The translations under genes and the position numbers were made by a program. A stretch of 64,000 bases of DNA from positions 103,046,501 to 103,110,500 of the forward strand of contig CM065814.1 in assembly GCA_033398695.1 (NCBI GenBank). The letters are read 5' to 3'. Numbering within the stretch: position 1 is the first letter of the stretch; each line of letters starts with the position of its first letter. The DNA is from Orobanche coerulescens (lineage: Eukaryota; Streptophyta; Magnoliopsida; Lamiales; Orobanchaceae). The notes under the pieces were generated by a model. That model ran no database searches, was not told the DNA's origin, and was given only the letters and a program-made list of their open reading frames with translations. Of this stretch, positions 23,617-37,019 are shown piece after piece.

Positions 23617-26378
23617 TGTAATATCCATTGTAACTTTTCATTTTTACCTGTCGTTGTATTATTCGGATAATCGATTATCGAAATCGTTGCATTTAGTATT
23701 ATGTTGAGGTATTATAGATTTGAATATCATATCATTGTTAGTTCATTTCAAATATGATGATTCGATGTTAATTAGAGAGTTGTATTTTGAATTTTTTCTA
23801 TTGATGTAGCGCACGTTACACGGTAAGATTAGCGTACGCTAATCCTGTATTAGCGTGCGTAAGGTTTTCCTCGGTTGCGTACGCTAAGAAGGAATCGGCA
23901 GCGATTGACTTCAACACGTGAGCCTTTTAACCGGTAGCATGCATGCGATCTATGTCCGAGCTGTCATGTCGGCGAGAATCTACTTTTACTAGCGTGCGCT
24001 AACCCATTCTTCATTAGCGTGCGCTAACGGCTGCAATAATTCAAGACAGTAGCCACCGAAAGCCGTTTACGTACGTAATATCGTTCGGATAGCGTCGTAA
24101 GGGCCTTAGCGTACGCTAAACTGTCCTGATAGCGTGCGCTAAGTCTGCACAGTCTATTTATAGGACCAGCCTGTTTTCATTTCTCCACGAACCAAACCGA
24201 ATTTCTCTCTTCGCATATCATCCCTCTGCACTCTAAAAACGTTATAAACCTTCACCAACTTATTTCTAAGCCTTGAATCTCGGAGTGGAGCTCATTTTCT
24301 TGGAGCCTTGGAGTTGTTTTTAAGCTTGGGATATATTCTCTCATATCATTGAAGTTATTCTTCATTTCTGGAGGTTGGTGTGTTTTCTTCTCTGCATTAT
24401 TTTCTTATATTAATTATTGATGACGAAATATACTTCACCTAGAGTACATTAAGCAAGTAAAACATGGTTATAATTAAACTCTTTAAGCATTTTGATGAAT
24501 ATGTTAAATAAGGGTTTGAGATGGAGGTGTTCTTGATGATATAGTGATTTTAATCATGTTGTAGATGTCATCACTCACCTTCTGGACGAATTTAGCTCAG
24601 TAGAACGTTGATGGATCGGTTAGCTTCTTCATAACTGGATTTAATCAAGAACTTAATATCATAAAGTGATTAATCACCATTTTAGGTATTTTTTTTTTAC
24701 TTTGAAAAGAACTTGATGATGTTAAATATGAGACTAGGTGATCTAGTTCAGAAACCTTAGAAGCTTTAGCAAATCATGATTGTTCAGTTTCACTAGTCTT
24801 TGAAGATTGATAAAGGTTTTGATAATTACAACAATAACTTTTCACCAATCTATTGTGTTGATAACTTAGAGTGTAGTTCATCATAATGCTAAGTAGATTG
24901 TGTTCTTAAGTAGATGATGCTGGTTATGAATGATACTATCATGGTAGATTGAGTATCAAATCCTTTATGACTATCCTTTTTGGTAATAAGAGATGTTGAA
25001 GAACATGAGAATTTGATTTAAACCAATTTTATTGGCAAATTGAAGATGTTATTGTTCATGGAATAACAAGAGAATTTCAAGACACTTTTGGTATGATAAT
25101 CAGATTTTGGAAGATGAATTAGTTGTTTTGAAACCTTTCATTAATCGTTAAGGTATTCATCACGGAAAATTATTCGAGTAGGTTGCGGGCGTCGTTTCCT
25201 ACGAATTGATATTAATATTATGTGAATATATTATTGAATGAATTACGTTTCATTCAAGGTTGCTCGTTCGATTGAGTGTTTAACTGAGGATACCGTCCGT
25301 TTGGTCATTTGGAGAAGGACTATCTTTCACTTACGGATTTGAGGCAAGTTATCTTGCTTGGTTATAATGATGATTAGATTCTTGATGGTTATATTTTTCA
25401 TATGTATGAATTGTTCATGAAATGTTGGTCGTGATTTGACACGCCCTTGACGTTATTCCGCTTTCTTCATGGGGTTGCATTCCCAAGTATGTCGCTTTTG
25501 AATCATTGATCTCGTTGGCCTTATTTTCACTTCGGTGAGTTTTTCTTGATCCTTAATCGGATATGTGATTTGTTGAATTCGTTGTCATGTTGTATCGTGA
25601 CATATCCTAATCATATCTGCGTTAGATTGGTTATTGTGTAGGATTTTTAGCCAGCACATATAGTCATCGGCGGATATTATTCCGCGTTGGGTATGCACGG
25701 GACGTAGTTTCGTGAGGCTAATTAGGTACATTGTCCTACGTATATTCGGATTCCATATACGGGCGGACATGTGCACGGACACATTTCGGATCGGGCGTCT
25801 TGTGATGTCCATCTTTGAGCCATACCGTAAATCGTCCATAGTATTGGATGCTTGTGATCGCTCGTTTCATACGCCCGAGGGTATGATCGATAGTCGGAAT
25901 GATTTCTTTGAAATCTATATATGTGAATTGTATATGTCGAAGAATTGATTATCATGTATATCTCGACCTGTGTTGGGCGAAATACTTGTATTGTATTTTA
26001 GGTCGAGGCAAGGGCAAGGCACGGGAAGAGCATGTCGACGGCGAAGGATTCGGAGGATACTAGTTCGGGGGCCCCTCATCTTTGTTGTCCGGTTATGTTA
26101 AACCGTGTTGTATTATTTCCTGTTCCGTTTAAATTACTTTTGGTTGTATTTGACATTTAAAGTATTTTCCATCTCCATATGGTTTATACTTTTTCTTTTC
26201 GGATCCTGTGTGTTGTAAGGCCGTTGGCCACATTTTAATAAACTCCTAATCGGAGAAATGACTTTTCATTGTGATTCGGTATCACAAATAATATTTATTT
26301 AACCTGTTTTGGATATCGCCTGGTGGGTCCCAGTGTGGGATTCACGGCACTGTAATAACCGCCATTTGGGGTGTTACA
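23617..26378 (+). repeat. 3' LTR of the complete Gypsy element
   Basis: TGTAATATCC to GGTGTTACA, 2,762 bp. It holds the palindrome array 23810-24141 and a TATA-like box (TATTTATAGG) near 24155-24164. AT-rich portions match the 5' LTR almost base for base, while GC-containing portions differ. Confidence 0.95.
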
Positions 26379-29300
26379 TTCGAGCCCTAAACACTTCTAG
26401 TGCCTATCTCATTATCTCCATAAGGAGTGGAATGTTTGCTCTCGAATGCAAGGACTATGATTCTATATACCAAATCATGATGCCAGTTATATACAGTAAT
26501 ATAGTAATAATAAGTGCCTTATTTAATTTAATATTCATAATTATAATACAATGCTCTCACTCTCTCACCAACACGAACAATCCGATTCGTTCTAGCTTGA
26601 TGAATGATCAAACACCGAATATGCCGAGTGTCTCTATGTTATCACGCGTCACATATCGATTGGAAAAATTATATATATCAATTCGTTCTCGAATAACACT
26701 GCTTGGAATTGATATAGTATTTTTCTTCTCTTCTCTTCTTCCTTTTTATCTCTCTACGATGAAATAATGTCAAGAAAAAAAATTCTTCTCCTTCCTCACA
26801 CACTCACGGCCAGCATGTAATGTGCGAAAATACCGGATATTACACACAAGACCACATGATTTATCAAATAAATAAAATTAGATATCCAATATCCGATATT
26901 AATAAAGAGACAATAAATACATATTTTATCCATCAAATATCCTTGTGCGTGACTCCATAGGTCCCTCTTAGTCGGCAATGGGAGGAACCAAGGAGTACGG
27001 ATAACATTTAGCCAGTCTAGTGCTCCGTACCGTAACCCTACTAAGAACAAATGCTTGGATCATTCCAAAACCATAATATCGTGAATACTGTACACGTATA
27101 AACCCTTCAATTATATATCCCGGTCAAGTATTAGGGTCACGGTAAAGTCAAATCTTATTGTAACTTGACTCTATGCATTTGGTTAATGCAAACCGAGATT
27201 ACCGAGCTCTCGTATGTCAAATACAACTAGCTCTATCTGCTTTGGCCAAAGACTTATGATCTTATTTGACATTTAACCGCATAGGACATTTACCTGTTCA
27301 CTAAAACGAGAAAGAATCCTATATTATTCAGTAGAGACTCCTACTTGTCCACTAAGTTGCATTTTGATGTTGACCCCATCGAACGGTGATTGGATTGAAC
27401 TACTCTAATGACTAATTTAATGTCACAAGCACATCTTCTACTGAAACCTCAAGTCAAAGGTCCACATATACCTATCACAATCTTTTGATTCAGTCATTGA
27501 CAATCCCTAAGTGATATTCATGTGACCAAATTGGTTGTGTCGTTTTCGAGTATACTAATCTCATTATCATACTTATAACGTGTGCTCCCACTAAACCTTA
27601 GTGAAGACAGGCACTCTACATGTCAAAGTACATGTTATACATGTCTTGTATAAACTTACTGCCCAGTTAATTTTATCGACTTGCGAACCAATTATGCATT
27701 CGGGCCCTAAACACTTCTAGTGCCTATCTCATTATCTCCATAAGGAGTGGGATGTTTGCTCTCGAATGCAAGGACTATTATTATATATACCAAATCACGA
27801 TGCCAGTTATATACAGTAATATAGTAATAATAAGTGCCTTATTTAATTTAATATTCATAATTATAATACAATGCTCTCACTCTCTCACCAACACGAACAA
27901 TCCGATTCATTCTAGCTTGATGAATGATCAAACACAGAATATGCTGAGTGTCTCTATGTTATCACGCGTCACATATTGATTGGAAAAATTATATATATCA
28001 ATTCGTTCTCGAATAACACTGCTTGGAATTGATATAGTATTTTTCTTCTCTTCTCTTCTTCCTTTTTATCTCTCTACGATGAAATAATGTCAAGAAAAAA
28101 AAATTCTTCTCCTTCCTCACACACTCACGGCCAGCATGTAATGTGCGAAAATACCGGATATTACACACAAGACCACATGATTTATCAAATAAATCAAATT
28201 AGATATCCAATATCCGATATTAATAAAGAGACAATAAATACATATTTTATCCATCAAACATCCTTGTGCGTGACTCCATAGGTCCCTCTTAGTCGGCAAT
28301 GGGAGGAACTAAGGAGTACGGATAACATTTAGCCAGTCTAGTGCTCCGTACCGTAACCCAACTAAGAACGAATGCTTGGATCATTCCAAAACCATTATGT
28401 CGTGAATACTGTATATGTATAAACGTTCAATTATATGTCCCGGTCAAGTATTAGGGTCACGGTAAAGTCAAATCCTATTATAAATTGACTCTATGCATTT
28501 GGTTAATGCAAACCGAGATTATCGAGCTCTCGTGTATCAAATACAACTAGCTCTATCTGCTTTGGCCAAAGACTTATGATCTCATTTGACATTTAACTGC
28601 ATAGGACATTTACCTGCTCACTAAAAGGAGAAAGAATCCTATATTATTCAGTAGAGACTCCTACTTGTCCACTAAGTTGCATTTTGAGGTTGACCCCATC
28701 AAACGGTGATTGGATTGAACTACTCTAATGACTAATTTAATGTCACAAGCACATCTCCTACTGAAACCTCAAGTCAAAGGTCCACGTATACTTATCACAA
28801 TCTTTCGATTCAGTGATTGACAATCCCTAAGTGATATTCATGTGACCAAATTGGTTGTGTCGTGTTCGAGTATACTAATCCCATTAGAATACTTATAACG
28901 TGTGCTCCCACTAAACCTTAGTGAAGACAGGCACTCTACATATCAAAGTACATGTTATACATGTCTTGTATAAACTTACTTCCCAGTTAATTTTATCGAC
29001 TTGCGAACCAATTATGCATTCGAGCCCTAAACACTTCTAGTGCCTATCTCATTATCTCCATAAGGAGTGGAATGATTGCTCTCGAATGCAAGGACTATGA
29101 TTCTATATACCAAATCATGATGCCAGTTATATACAGTAATATAGTAATAATAAGTGCCTTATTTAATTTAATATTCATAATTATAATACAATGCTCTCAC
29201 TCTCTCACCAACACGAACAATCCGATTCGATCTAGCTTGATGAATGATCAAACACCGAATATGCCGAGTGTCTCTATGTTATCACGCGTCACATATTGAT

Positions 29301-30784
29301 TGGAAAAATTATATATATCAATTCATTCTCGAATAACACTGCTTGGAATTGATATAGTATTTTTCTTCTCTTCTCTTCTTCCTTTTTATCTCTCTAAGAT
29401 GAAATAATGTCAAGAAAAAAATTTCTTCTCTTTCCTCACAAACTCACGGCCAGCATGTAATGTGCGAAAATACCGGATATTACACACAAGACCACATGAT
29501 TTATCAAATAAATCAAATTAGATATCCAATATCCGATATTAATAAAGAGACAATAAATACATATTTTATCCATCAAATATCCTTGTGCGTGACTCCATAG
29601 GTCCCTCTTAGTCGGAAATGGAAGGAATCAAGGAGTACGGATAACATTTAGCAGTCTAGTGCTCCGTACCATAACCCAACTAAGAACGAATGCTTGGATC
29701 ATTCCAAAAACATTATGTCGTGAATACTGTATACGTATAAACCCTTCAATTATATGTCCCGGTCAAGTATTAGGGTCACGGTAAAGTCAAATCCTATTGT
29801 AACTTGACTCTATGCATTTGATTAATGCAAACCGAGATTACCGTGCTCTCGTGTATCAAATACAACTAGCTCTATCTGCTTTGGCCAAAGACTTATGATC
29901 TCATTTGACATTTAACCGCATAGGACATTTACCTGCTCACTAAAAGAAGAAAGAATCCTATATTATTCAGTAGAGACTCCTACTTGTCCACTAAGTTGCA
30001 TTTTGAGGTTGACCCATCAAACGGTGATTGGATTGAACTACTCTAATGACTAATTTAATGTCACAAGCACATCTCCTACTGAAACCTCAAGTCAAAGGTC
30101 AACGTGTACCTATCACAATCTTTCGATTCAGTCATTGACAATCCCTAAGTGATATTCATGTGACCAAATTGGTTGTGTCGTATTCGAGTATACTAATCCC
30201 ATTAGCATACTTATAACGTGTGCTCCCACTAAACCTTAGTGAAGACAGACACTCTACATGTCAAAGTACATGTTATACATGTCTTGTATAAACTTACTGC
30301 CCAGTTAATTTTATCGACTTGCGAACCAATTATGCATTCGAGCCCTAAACACTTCTTGTGCCTATCTCATTATCTCCATAAGGAGTGGAATGTTTGCTCT
30401 CGAATGCAACGACTATTATTCTATATACCAAATCAGGATGCCAGTTATATACAGTAATATAGTAATAATAAGTGCCTTATTTAATATAATATTCATAATT
30501 ATAATACAATGCTCTCACTCTCTCACCAACACGAACAATCCGATTCGTTCTAGCTTGATGAATGATCAAACACCGAATATGCCGAGTGTCTCTATGTTAT
30601 CACGCGTCAGATATTGATTGGAAAAATTATATATATCAATTCGTTCTCGAACAACACTGCTTGGAATTGATATAGTATTTTTCTTCTCTTTTCTTCTTCC
30701 TTTTTATCTCTCTAAGATGAAATAATGTCAAGAAAAAAATTTCTTCTCCTTCCTCACAAACTCACGGCCAGCATGTAATGTGTG
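26379..30784. repeat. LTR-derived tandem array, second segment
   Basis: It continues the unit broken at 15803, with further unit starts at 27595, 28915 and 30233 (spacing 1320, then 1318). The last unit runs only to about 30784, where it passes into a fuller LTR copy. Together with the first segment this makes eight complete units plus a partial. Units fall into at least two sequence types (ATTATTCTATATACC... and ATGATTCTATATACC...) in mixed order. Confidence 0.93.
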
Positions 30785-33700
30785 TGTGTATTTTCAAGTC
30801 TTACATCAAATGAAAGACCTTCTCATTTTATAAATCAAAAAAACGAGATATGATGTCTCATCCATTTTTCCTCATCTCATAATATAAAACTAACATACCC
30901 CGTATAACATGAAGCAACATGGAAGCTAAGATGAAATATGGGGCAGCCACATGATGGTTGGAGTCGAGCCACTTGGTTCGTGTACCGAACGTTCACATGT
31001 CTAGTCCGTTAAGTACACTTTATTTTATCTCAATTGCATTTATACTTAATTAATTAATCCAATTAATTAATTTTATCAAATATAAAATTATAATAATTTA
31101 TTTACAAGAAATAATTATTTATGAATTAAATTAATCACCCAATAATTAATTTCTATTCACAAGACCGCATGATTTATCAAATAAATCAAATTAGATATAC
31201 AATATCCAATATTAATGAAAAGATAATAAATACATATTTTATCCATCAAATATCCTTGTGCGGGACTCCATTGGTCTGTGTTAGTCGGCAATGGGAGGAA
31301 CCAAGGAGTACAGATAACATTTAGACAGTCTAGTGCTCCGTACCGTAATCCAACTAAGAACGAATGTTTGGATCATTCCAAAACCATTATGTCGTGAATA
31401 CTGTATACATATAAACCCTTCAATCATATATCCCGGTCAAGTATTAGCGTCACGGTAAAGTGAAACCCTATTGTAACTTGACTCTATGCATTTTGTTAAT
31501 GCAAACCGAGATCACTAAGCTCTCGTGTATCAAATACAACTAGCTATAACTGATTTGGTCAATGACTTAAGATCTCATTTGCCATTTAACCACATAGGAC
31601 ATTTACCTGCTCACTAATAGGAGAAAGAATCCTATCTTGGTATTCAGTAGAGACTGCTACTTGTCCACTAAGTTGCATTTTGAGGTTGACCCCACTAATC
31701 GGTGATCGGATGGAACTACTCTAATGACTAACTTAATATCACAAGCACATCTCATACTGAAACCTCAAGTCAAAGGTCCACGTATACCTACCATAATCTT
31801 TCTATTCAGACATTGACAACCCCTGAGTGATATTCATGTGACTGAATCGAGTTGAGTCGTGTTCGAGTATACTAATCCCATTAGTATACTTATTATAATA
31901 CCCAAACTTTTATTATCAATAATTGTTATTTGATTAATTCTGTGGGACCGTGTTGTAATTTTTTCGGACACTGGTAATTGATTTGGGTGTGCTTGTATTC
32001 TGTGATACCGGATAGTGGAATCATGTGTTTAAACAGAGCTTGATCTTACCTTTTTATGTTCTCCATCAGTACTTCATTGTTTGTGGATAATTATTGAGTT
32101 TTGTACCGTCCGATATGTGTTCGTTCTGATCGGGCTTCGCGATTATAATACTGGAAGGAAGCAGTTAGCACACACTAAACAGCATAGCTAGCGCGCGCTA
32201 TTGAGGTGTATGTAGCGCACACTAGTGCTGAACTTATCACATGCTATTCCCGCTGTACAGAGGGTTTTCTGGGCTCTGGATTGGGTCAATTAGTGCACGT
32301 TAATGTCCTATTAACGCACGCTAATGAGGTTAGACAGAACATTATGGAATTTGGCAGAAAGTTCATGAATTTTGGACCAGAACATGTAGTGCACGCTACC
32401 ACAAACACTAGTGCACGCTAACAGGATTGGACGGAAACTTCTGTACTCGAACTGCAGCCAGTTAGTGCATGCTAAGCATCAGGTAGCACGCACTAATCGC
32501 ATGTAGTATAAATAGGCCAGCGACCGTATGACTTCATCATTTTTCATCCTCTTCTCGTCCTTCCGGCTTTGGGCGATCTTGTAAAAGGGTGAAGGTGGAT
32601 TAGGGCCTGATATCATCACCCATCTATATCTTTGAGTTCTTAGCAAGAAGTTATCAACATCTAATCATATTTTATCATCCGTATCGAGGTAAGATCGCTC
32701 GAACCCTTGCTTTGGGGATTTCGAGGGTTTTGTGATGATTTGGCCGATTTAATCCGATTCAGCCTAGATTATTGTTATATTATGGTTGTATACTTGAATT
32801 CTTTTATTATTCTTGAAGTTTTGTGGAACGATTTCGTGGATCCTTCCGTTAATCAATCATGTTGGATTATGCATTCATGATGTCCGAGGAATTGCTCCTA
32901 AGGGGTAGAACTTGGGACGATTTCCTATGTTTCCTATGTATTGTGATTGATTATTTATCGTTGTAATTTAGGAACAAACCTTTGAAGTGAGTTGGACCGA
33001 AACCCTTTCCTTCCATCGTTCTCTTTCACATCGTGTTATTCGAGGCAAGTACATGAATTACATTTTGTTGCGTATGATGCGTATTCAGCATGATTGTTGC
33101 TTTGTGAAACTGTGTTTGTGTTGAGATGTCGCTCTTCCACCGGGGGATGGCATGTCTGGACTTTGGGGGTCGGTACTAAGGGGTACGGCCGCGGAAGTGG
33201 ACATGTGTGCGTGTATTGTTTTTCTTCCACCCGGGGAGGGTCTGACGAGGCCTCTAGGGGCCGATACTAAGGGATACAGCCGCAGAAGTGGTTTACCACA
33301 TGGGGAGGGTCCGGCGGGGCCTCTTGGGGTCGATACTAGGGGGTACGGACGCGGGTTACCAGGTCTGATTTTGCGATGACGAGTTATGTTGCCATGGCTT
33401 GATGATGGAAACGTGTTGATAAACACGAGATATTCCGGAATATACTTTTCGTAAATGTCTTCAAACTGTGAAAAGAATGTTGATATATGGTTATATGTAA
33501 TGTTGTGTAATTATGTACTTGTACTAGCATTTCGTATGCTAACCCCTGGAATGGGGTGAAATGTTTATGCATTTTAGGTATTTGACGTTCTGAGGAGCCG
33601 ACATGGGAGGCGCACGTGAAGGGTGATCAAGCATGATGAGGCTCGAATCTTGAGGGTTGTTTTGATTTTCATTTCGTTTGTCAGAATCTGGAATAGATAG

Positions 33701-34275
33701 TTTCTGGTTTTATGGTTCAAGTCCCCTGCGTAGGCAATGGTATTGTATTATGTTGACTTTAATGTATTCGATTCGAAAATATTTTGGCCGAGGCCACAGA
33801 CTGATATTAATTTTTATGGTTCTTATGTTATCGTGATGTCCGTGGTTTTGTGTATGATTAGCCTGGTAGGTCTTGTGGAGGTCCTACGGCATGTAACGTC
33901 CTGAGTGTGAATTGGGGTGTTACACGTATAACGTGTTCTCCCACTAATCCTTAGTAAGACAGACACTCTACATGTCAAAGTACATGTTATACATGTCTTG
34001 TCTAAACTTACTGCCTAGTTAAGTTTTATCGACTTGCGAACCAATTTAGCATTTGAGCCCTAAACCCTTCCAGTGCATATCTCCTTATCTCCATAAGGAG
34101 TGGAATGTTTGCTCTCGAACGCAAGAACTATTATTTTATGTACCCAATCACGATGCCAGTGATATACAATAATATAGTAATAATAAATGCCTTATTTAAT
34201 TTAATATTCATCATTATAATACAATGATCTCACTCTCTCATTCTCTGAGTGGCATTTGAGCGTATATTTCTAACA
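30785..34275 (-). repeat. fuller copy of the parent Copia LTR at the array edge, split by a solo LTR
   Basis: From 30785 to about 31155 lies AT-rich sequence missing from all array units but present at the same place in the LTRs at 46112 and 54957. Then 31156-31893 and 33925-34275 match the array unit with more divergence. The right end TTTCTAACA (34267-34275) is the start of a Copia LTR read on the minus strand (TGTTAGAAA). No PPT follows; instead the flank is Copia gag-like code. This copy may be the source, or a relict, of the array. Confidence 0.75.
31894..33924 (+). mobile_element. solo Gypsy LTR
   Basis: TATAATACCC (TG start mutated to TA) to GGTGTTACA, 2,031 bp. It is flanked by CTTAT (31889-31893) and CGTAT (33925-33929), a target duplicate with one change; array units have ACTTATAACG at this point. 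No internal region or second LTR is present, as expected after LTR-LTR recombination. It contains about ten diverged palindromes (32165-32495), a TATA box (AGTATAAATAG, 32505-32515), and three GC-rich repeats at about 33130-33350. Confidence 0.87.
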
Positions 34276-34690
34276 CAAACATCTCGCCGAGATTTTTCAT
34301 CATTTTCTGCGGCTATGCCCATACTCTGATGTTGATGATGCAATACATATGCTAAAGAAGCCACGGTTTAACAGCTAGCCATCTCATCAGATTTCTTCCA
34401 TTTGTGGTATTCTTTTACCTCATCAGGTGTCGAACCCGCATCTGGTTTTAATGGGCATTCCTCAGTTGGAACAAACTTGTGTTCTTCAGTAGTCTGGACA
34501 ATATTAAGATATCTTTCCAATCAGCAAAGTTAGTACCACCAAGTTTGTTTTCTTTGAGAATCACAGGAAAGGGATTGAAATACATCTTAGATAAAATTAA
34601 AACATTCATCCCATAATGCATAGCAAAATATATTGAGAAACCCTCAAAACATAATATATATTCTAGCAACCAACACCTCAAAAAATCCGC
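34276..34690 (-). pseudogene. gag: Copia gag N-terminal fragment
   Basis: The minus-strand translation has LKENKLGGTNFADWKDILIL (34448-34681 frame), which matches the usual Copia Gag opening, where a residue pair like NFADW is conserved. Downstream pieces in other frames (for example ECPIKTRCGFDT, 34440-34400) continue it with stops. It is broken by the LTR ending at 34275. Gag would form the particle and bind RNA; no zinc knuckle remains here. Confidence 0.65.
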
Positions 34691-35969
34691 ATATGTAAGC
34701 CACGATCATGTGGATGTTTAAACAAATATTTTTCAAGTAGAGCTTTACGTCCTTAATGTTACTATCAAGTCAATTTACGTTATGACAAGTAAGATCAATA
34801 ATTGGTTCCTCTTGGTCATGTATTAATCAACATAGACCCTGATGTGGAGCTTATTAATTAATATACTTAAGTGGACACCATAATTTGACAATCTTAAAAT
34901 ATTATCTTTTAAATAATAGTCCTACATATGAGAGGTCCTATCATAAAAAATAATATTTAGCTTTTGTTATCATTTGAAATTTAAAACCAGTGAACTTATA
35001 ATTAGCACATCTGATATGGAGGAAGACCCTAATGTGAACGCACATGCTAATTACTTCAAAATTTAAATTAAGTATGGAGGCCAATTTGATTTTATTATTA
35101 AAAAACAAATCAATTTAATCACTTAGTTATTTTAGCCTTAAGGTTTTTAATTTTATCGTCCTAGCATGCAAGAACACTAATTACGCATAATTCATACATG
35201 GCATACATTCAAAAAAAGTACAAACCAAAATAAATGCGAGGATAATAAAATTATCCAATTATCATGGTCTCCGTCCCCGGATTGAATCCAAGAAAATCTT
35301 TGACTCGATATCTCCTATTGGATCAAGCATCTAGTCACTCCCCCCCGATCAGGACGTGGATTTCCACAATTAAAATTTTCACTTTATGCAAAATTAATTA
35401 CATAAGAAAATTCATTTTTAAAATCACGACTCTCCGACGGATGCAACGAATGGTGGTAAAACGGGCCGGACCAAATACTGGATGACCCAGCCCGAATTGG
35501 TGAAGCGGCCTGGAATAGCCCACCCCCGGCCCTTGGCAGGTAGCTCGATGCTGCTCGGCAGGGAGTTGTGTGCTGCTCGGTAGTTCCCACGTGCTGCTGC
35601 CCAGCTGCGGCTATCCAGCAATCCGGGTGTCCCGGTTCTACTCTATTTCTTCGTGGTTTTGTATTCTCCGAATTCGATTGCAATTTCATAAAAAAATAAA
35701 AATACATCGAATTCCAGTAGAATTACACGGAAATTAATACCCTAGATCTACCCGTGGATTTTCTCACGGGAAAAATCATTACATGCCTCAAAATCGGGCC
35801 AAACCAACAATTGCATAAATAATAAAGATAGCCATTCATATAACCATGATAATTGAATCATATTCCCTGTAAGAAAACATCTCGCAAAATATTCCAACAT
35901 CAAATTACATGAATATTTAAACTGCTATTAATCACCAAAATTAATTAAAATAGCAAAAGCCTAAAATTC
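34691..35969 (-). other. Copia leader with GC-rich island
   Basis: Non-coding, AT-rich apart from a GC-rich block at about 35450-35640 with CAGC/GCTGC-type words. A similar block lies at 49010-49250 in another Copia leader. No gene seen. Confidence 0.55.
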
Positions 35970-35985
35970 TAGCTCCGATACCAAT
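35970..35985 (-). promoter_or_regulatory. primer binding site, tRNA-Met type
   Basis: The minus strand reads ATTGGTATCGGAGCTA directly after the LTR end CCCAACA. Confidence 0.8.
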
Positions 35986-36810
35986 TGTTGGGAATAAAAC
36001 GCAGTGGAAGCGAAGTTGATAAAGTTTGAATAAAGCGTTTTACGCATCCACGAGCACAATCTCTATTTAGGCATGCTAATTAATTAACTACTAAGATTAA
36101 TAAGCAATTTAAATACTATTTATTATTTATTGAATAATATTGTTGGTGAAATCAATATCCTAATCTAGATCAGAAGGTCATAGGATATTTACCTCTTTAA
36201 GCGTAGTGGTTGCTACTTTGATTTCTTCCTCAAATTCTTCTAGAGTATGACCCCGTCTTAATCCGGAAGTTGTGTTGGCAATGACTATCGAATCTTGCTT
36301 GAGCTTCAACTTAGATCGGCCGAAATATTGTTACTTAGGAGTCACTTGATATTTCTTTATTTTCTAGTATTAGGTAAACACTCTTAGAAAATTGATGTGT
36401 TATCTAAATTGTAGACTCAAAGACACAAGTCTAGATTTACAATTAAACACGAGAAGAAAAAATCAAACTCTCAAGTATGAGTATAATGTCATGGCCGAAA
36501 TATCCTCTTGGAATTCCTATTTGTAAGCTTTAGGCTACTGTAGGGATATTAAGGAGGATTAGGGTTAGGACTCCTAGTGTAATCCAACCTTCTATATTAA
36601 GCCCTTCCTAATATGGTTGAGTTCACTAATATCAAATCCCAATTTAAGAAATCGGACTCCTTATTTAAATATATTATTTCCTTTATTTAAGATATCGAAT
36701 GTCCATTAATTAATTTAACCTACTGACAGGTTTAATTAATTAATTTCTTATCCAAGAGTAGTACCACTCGAACATTATTATTATATCGGAATTAAATCCG
36801 CAAGCATGGT

Positions 36811-37019
36811 TTAATAATCCGGTATGTCTTTGGCCATAAAGAACATATAGGGTTTATCTTCGATCTCATCATCGGACGAGTCACTATCAATGACTGCCTG
36901 AAGACACTCCTCGGTCTTAGTTGATGCGGGCGAGGCTTCTGAGTCGCCTATCAGGGCCTTGATCTTGTTTTTCCAAGCACACCTTCTTTCATCTTTCTCT
37001 TGTTGCTCGGCTTCCGGAA
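36811..37019 (-). pseudogene. gag: SIRE-like Copia gag, C-terminal fragment
   Basis: The minus frame contains EAEQQEKDERRCAWKNKIKA, an acidic SDSSDDEIED segment and YMFFMAKD, as found after the zinc knuckle in SIRE-type Gag. It is separated from the rest of gag by the solo LTR 37020-40214, and CGGAA at its right end is one target duplicate. A stop at 36811 lies at the junction with the neighbouring Copia LTR, so the true end is lost. Confidence 0.7.

Larger units (their letters stand above)
34276..36806 (-). mobile_element. Copia remnant: gag start, leader, PBS and 5' LTR
   Basis: Read on the minus strand, it has an LTR (36806 to 35986, ending TATTCCCAACA), a PBS (35985-35970, ATTGGTATCGGAGC), a leader of about 1.3 kb, and the start of gag. 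The left side is cut at 34275 by the LTR of the array family. The LTR start near 36806 is uncertain; it abuts the gag of another Copia element. Confidence 0.75.
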
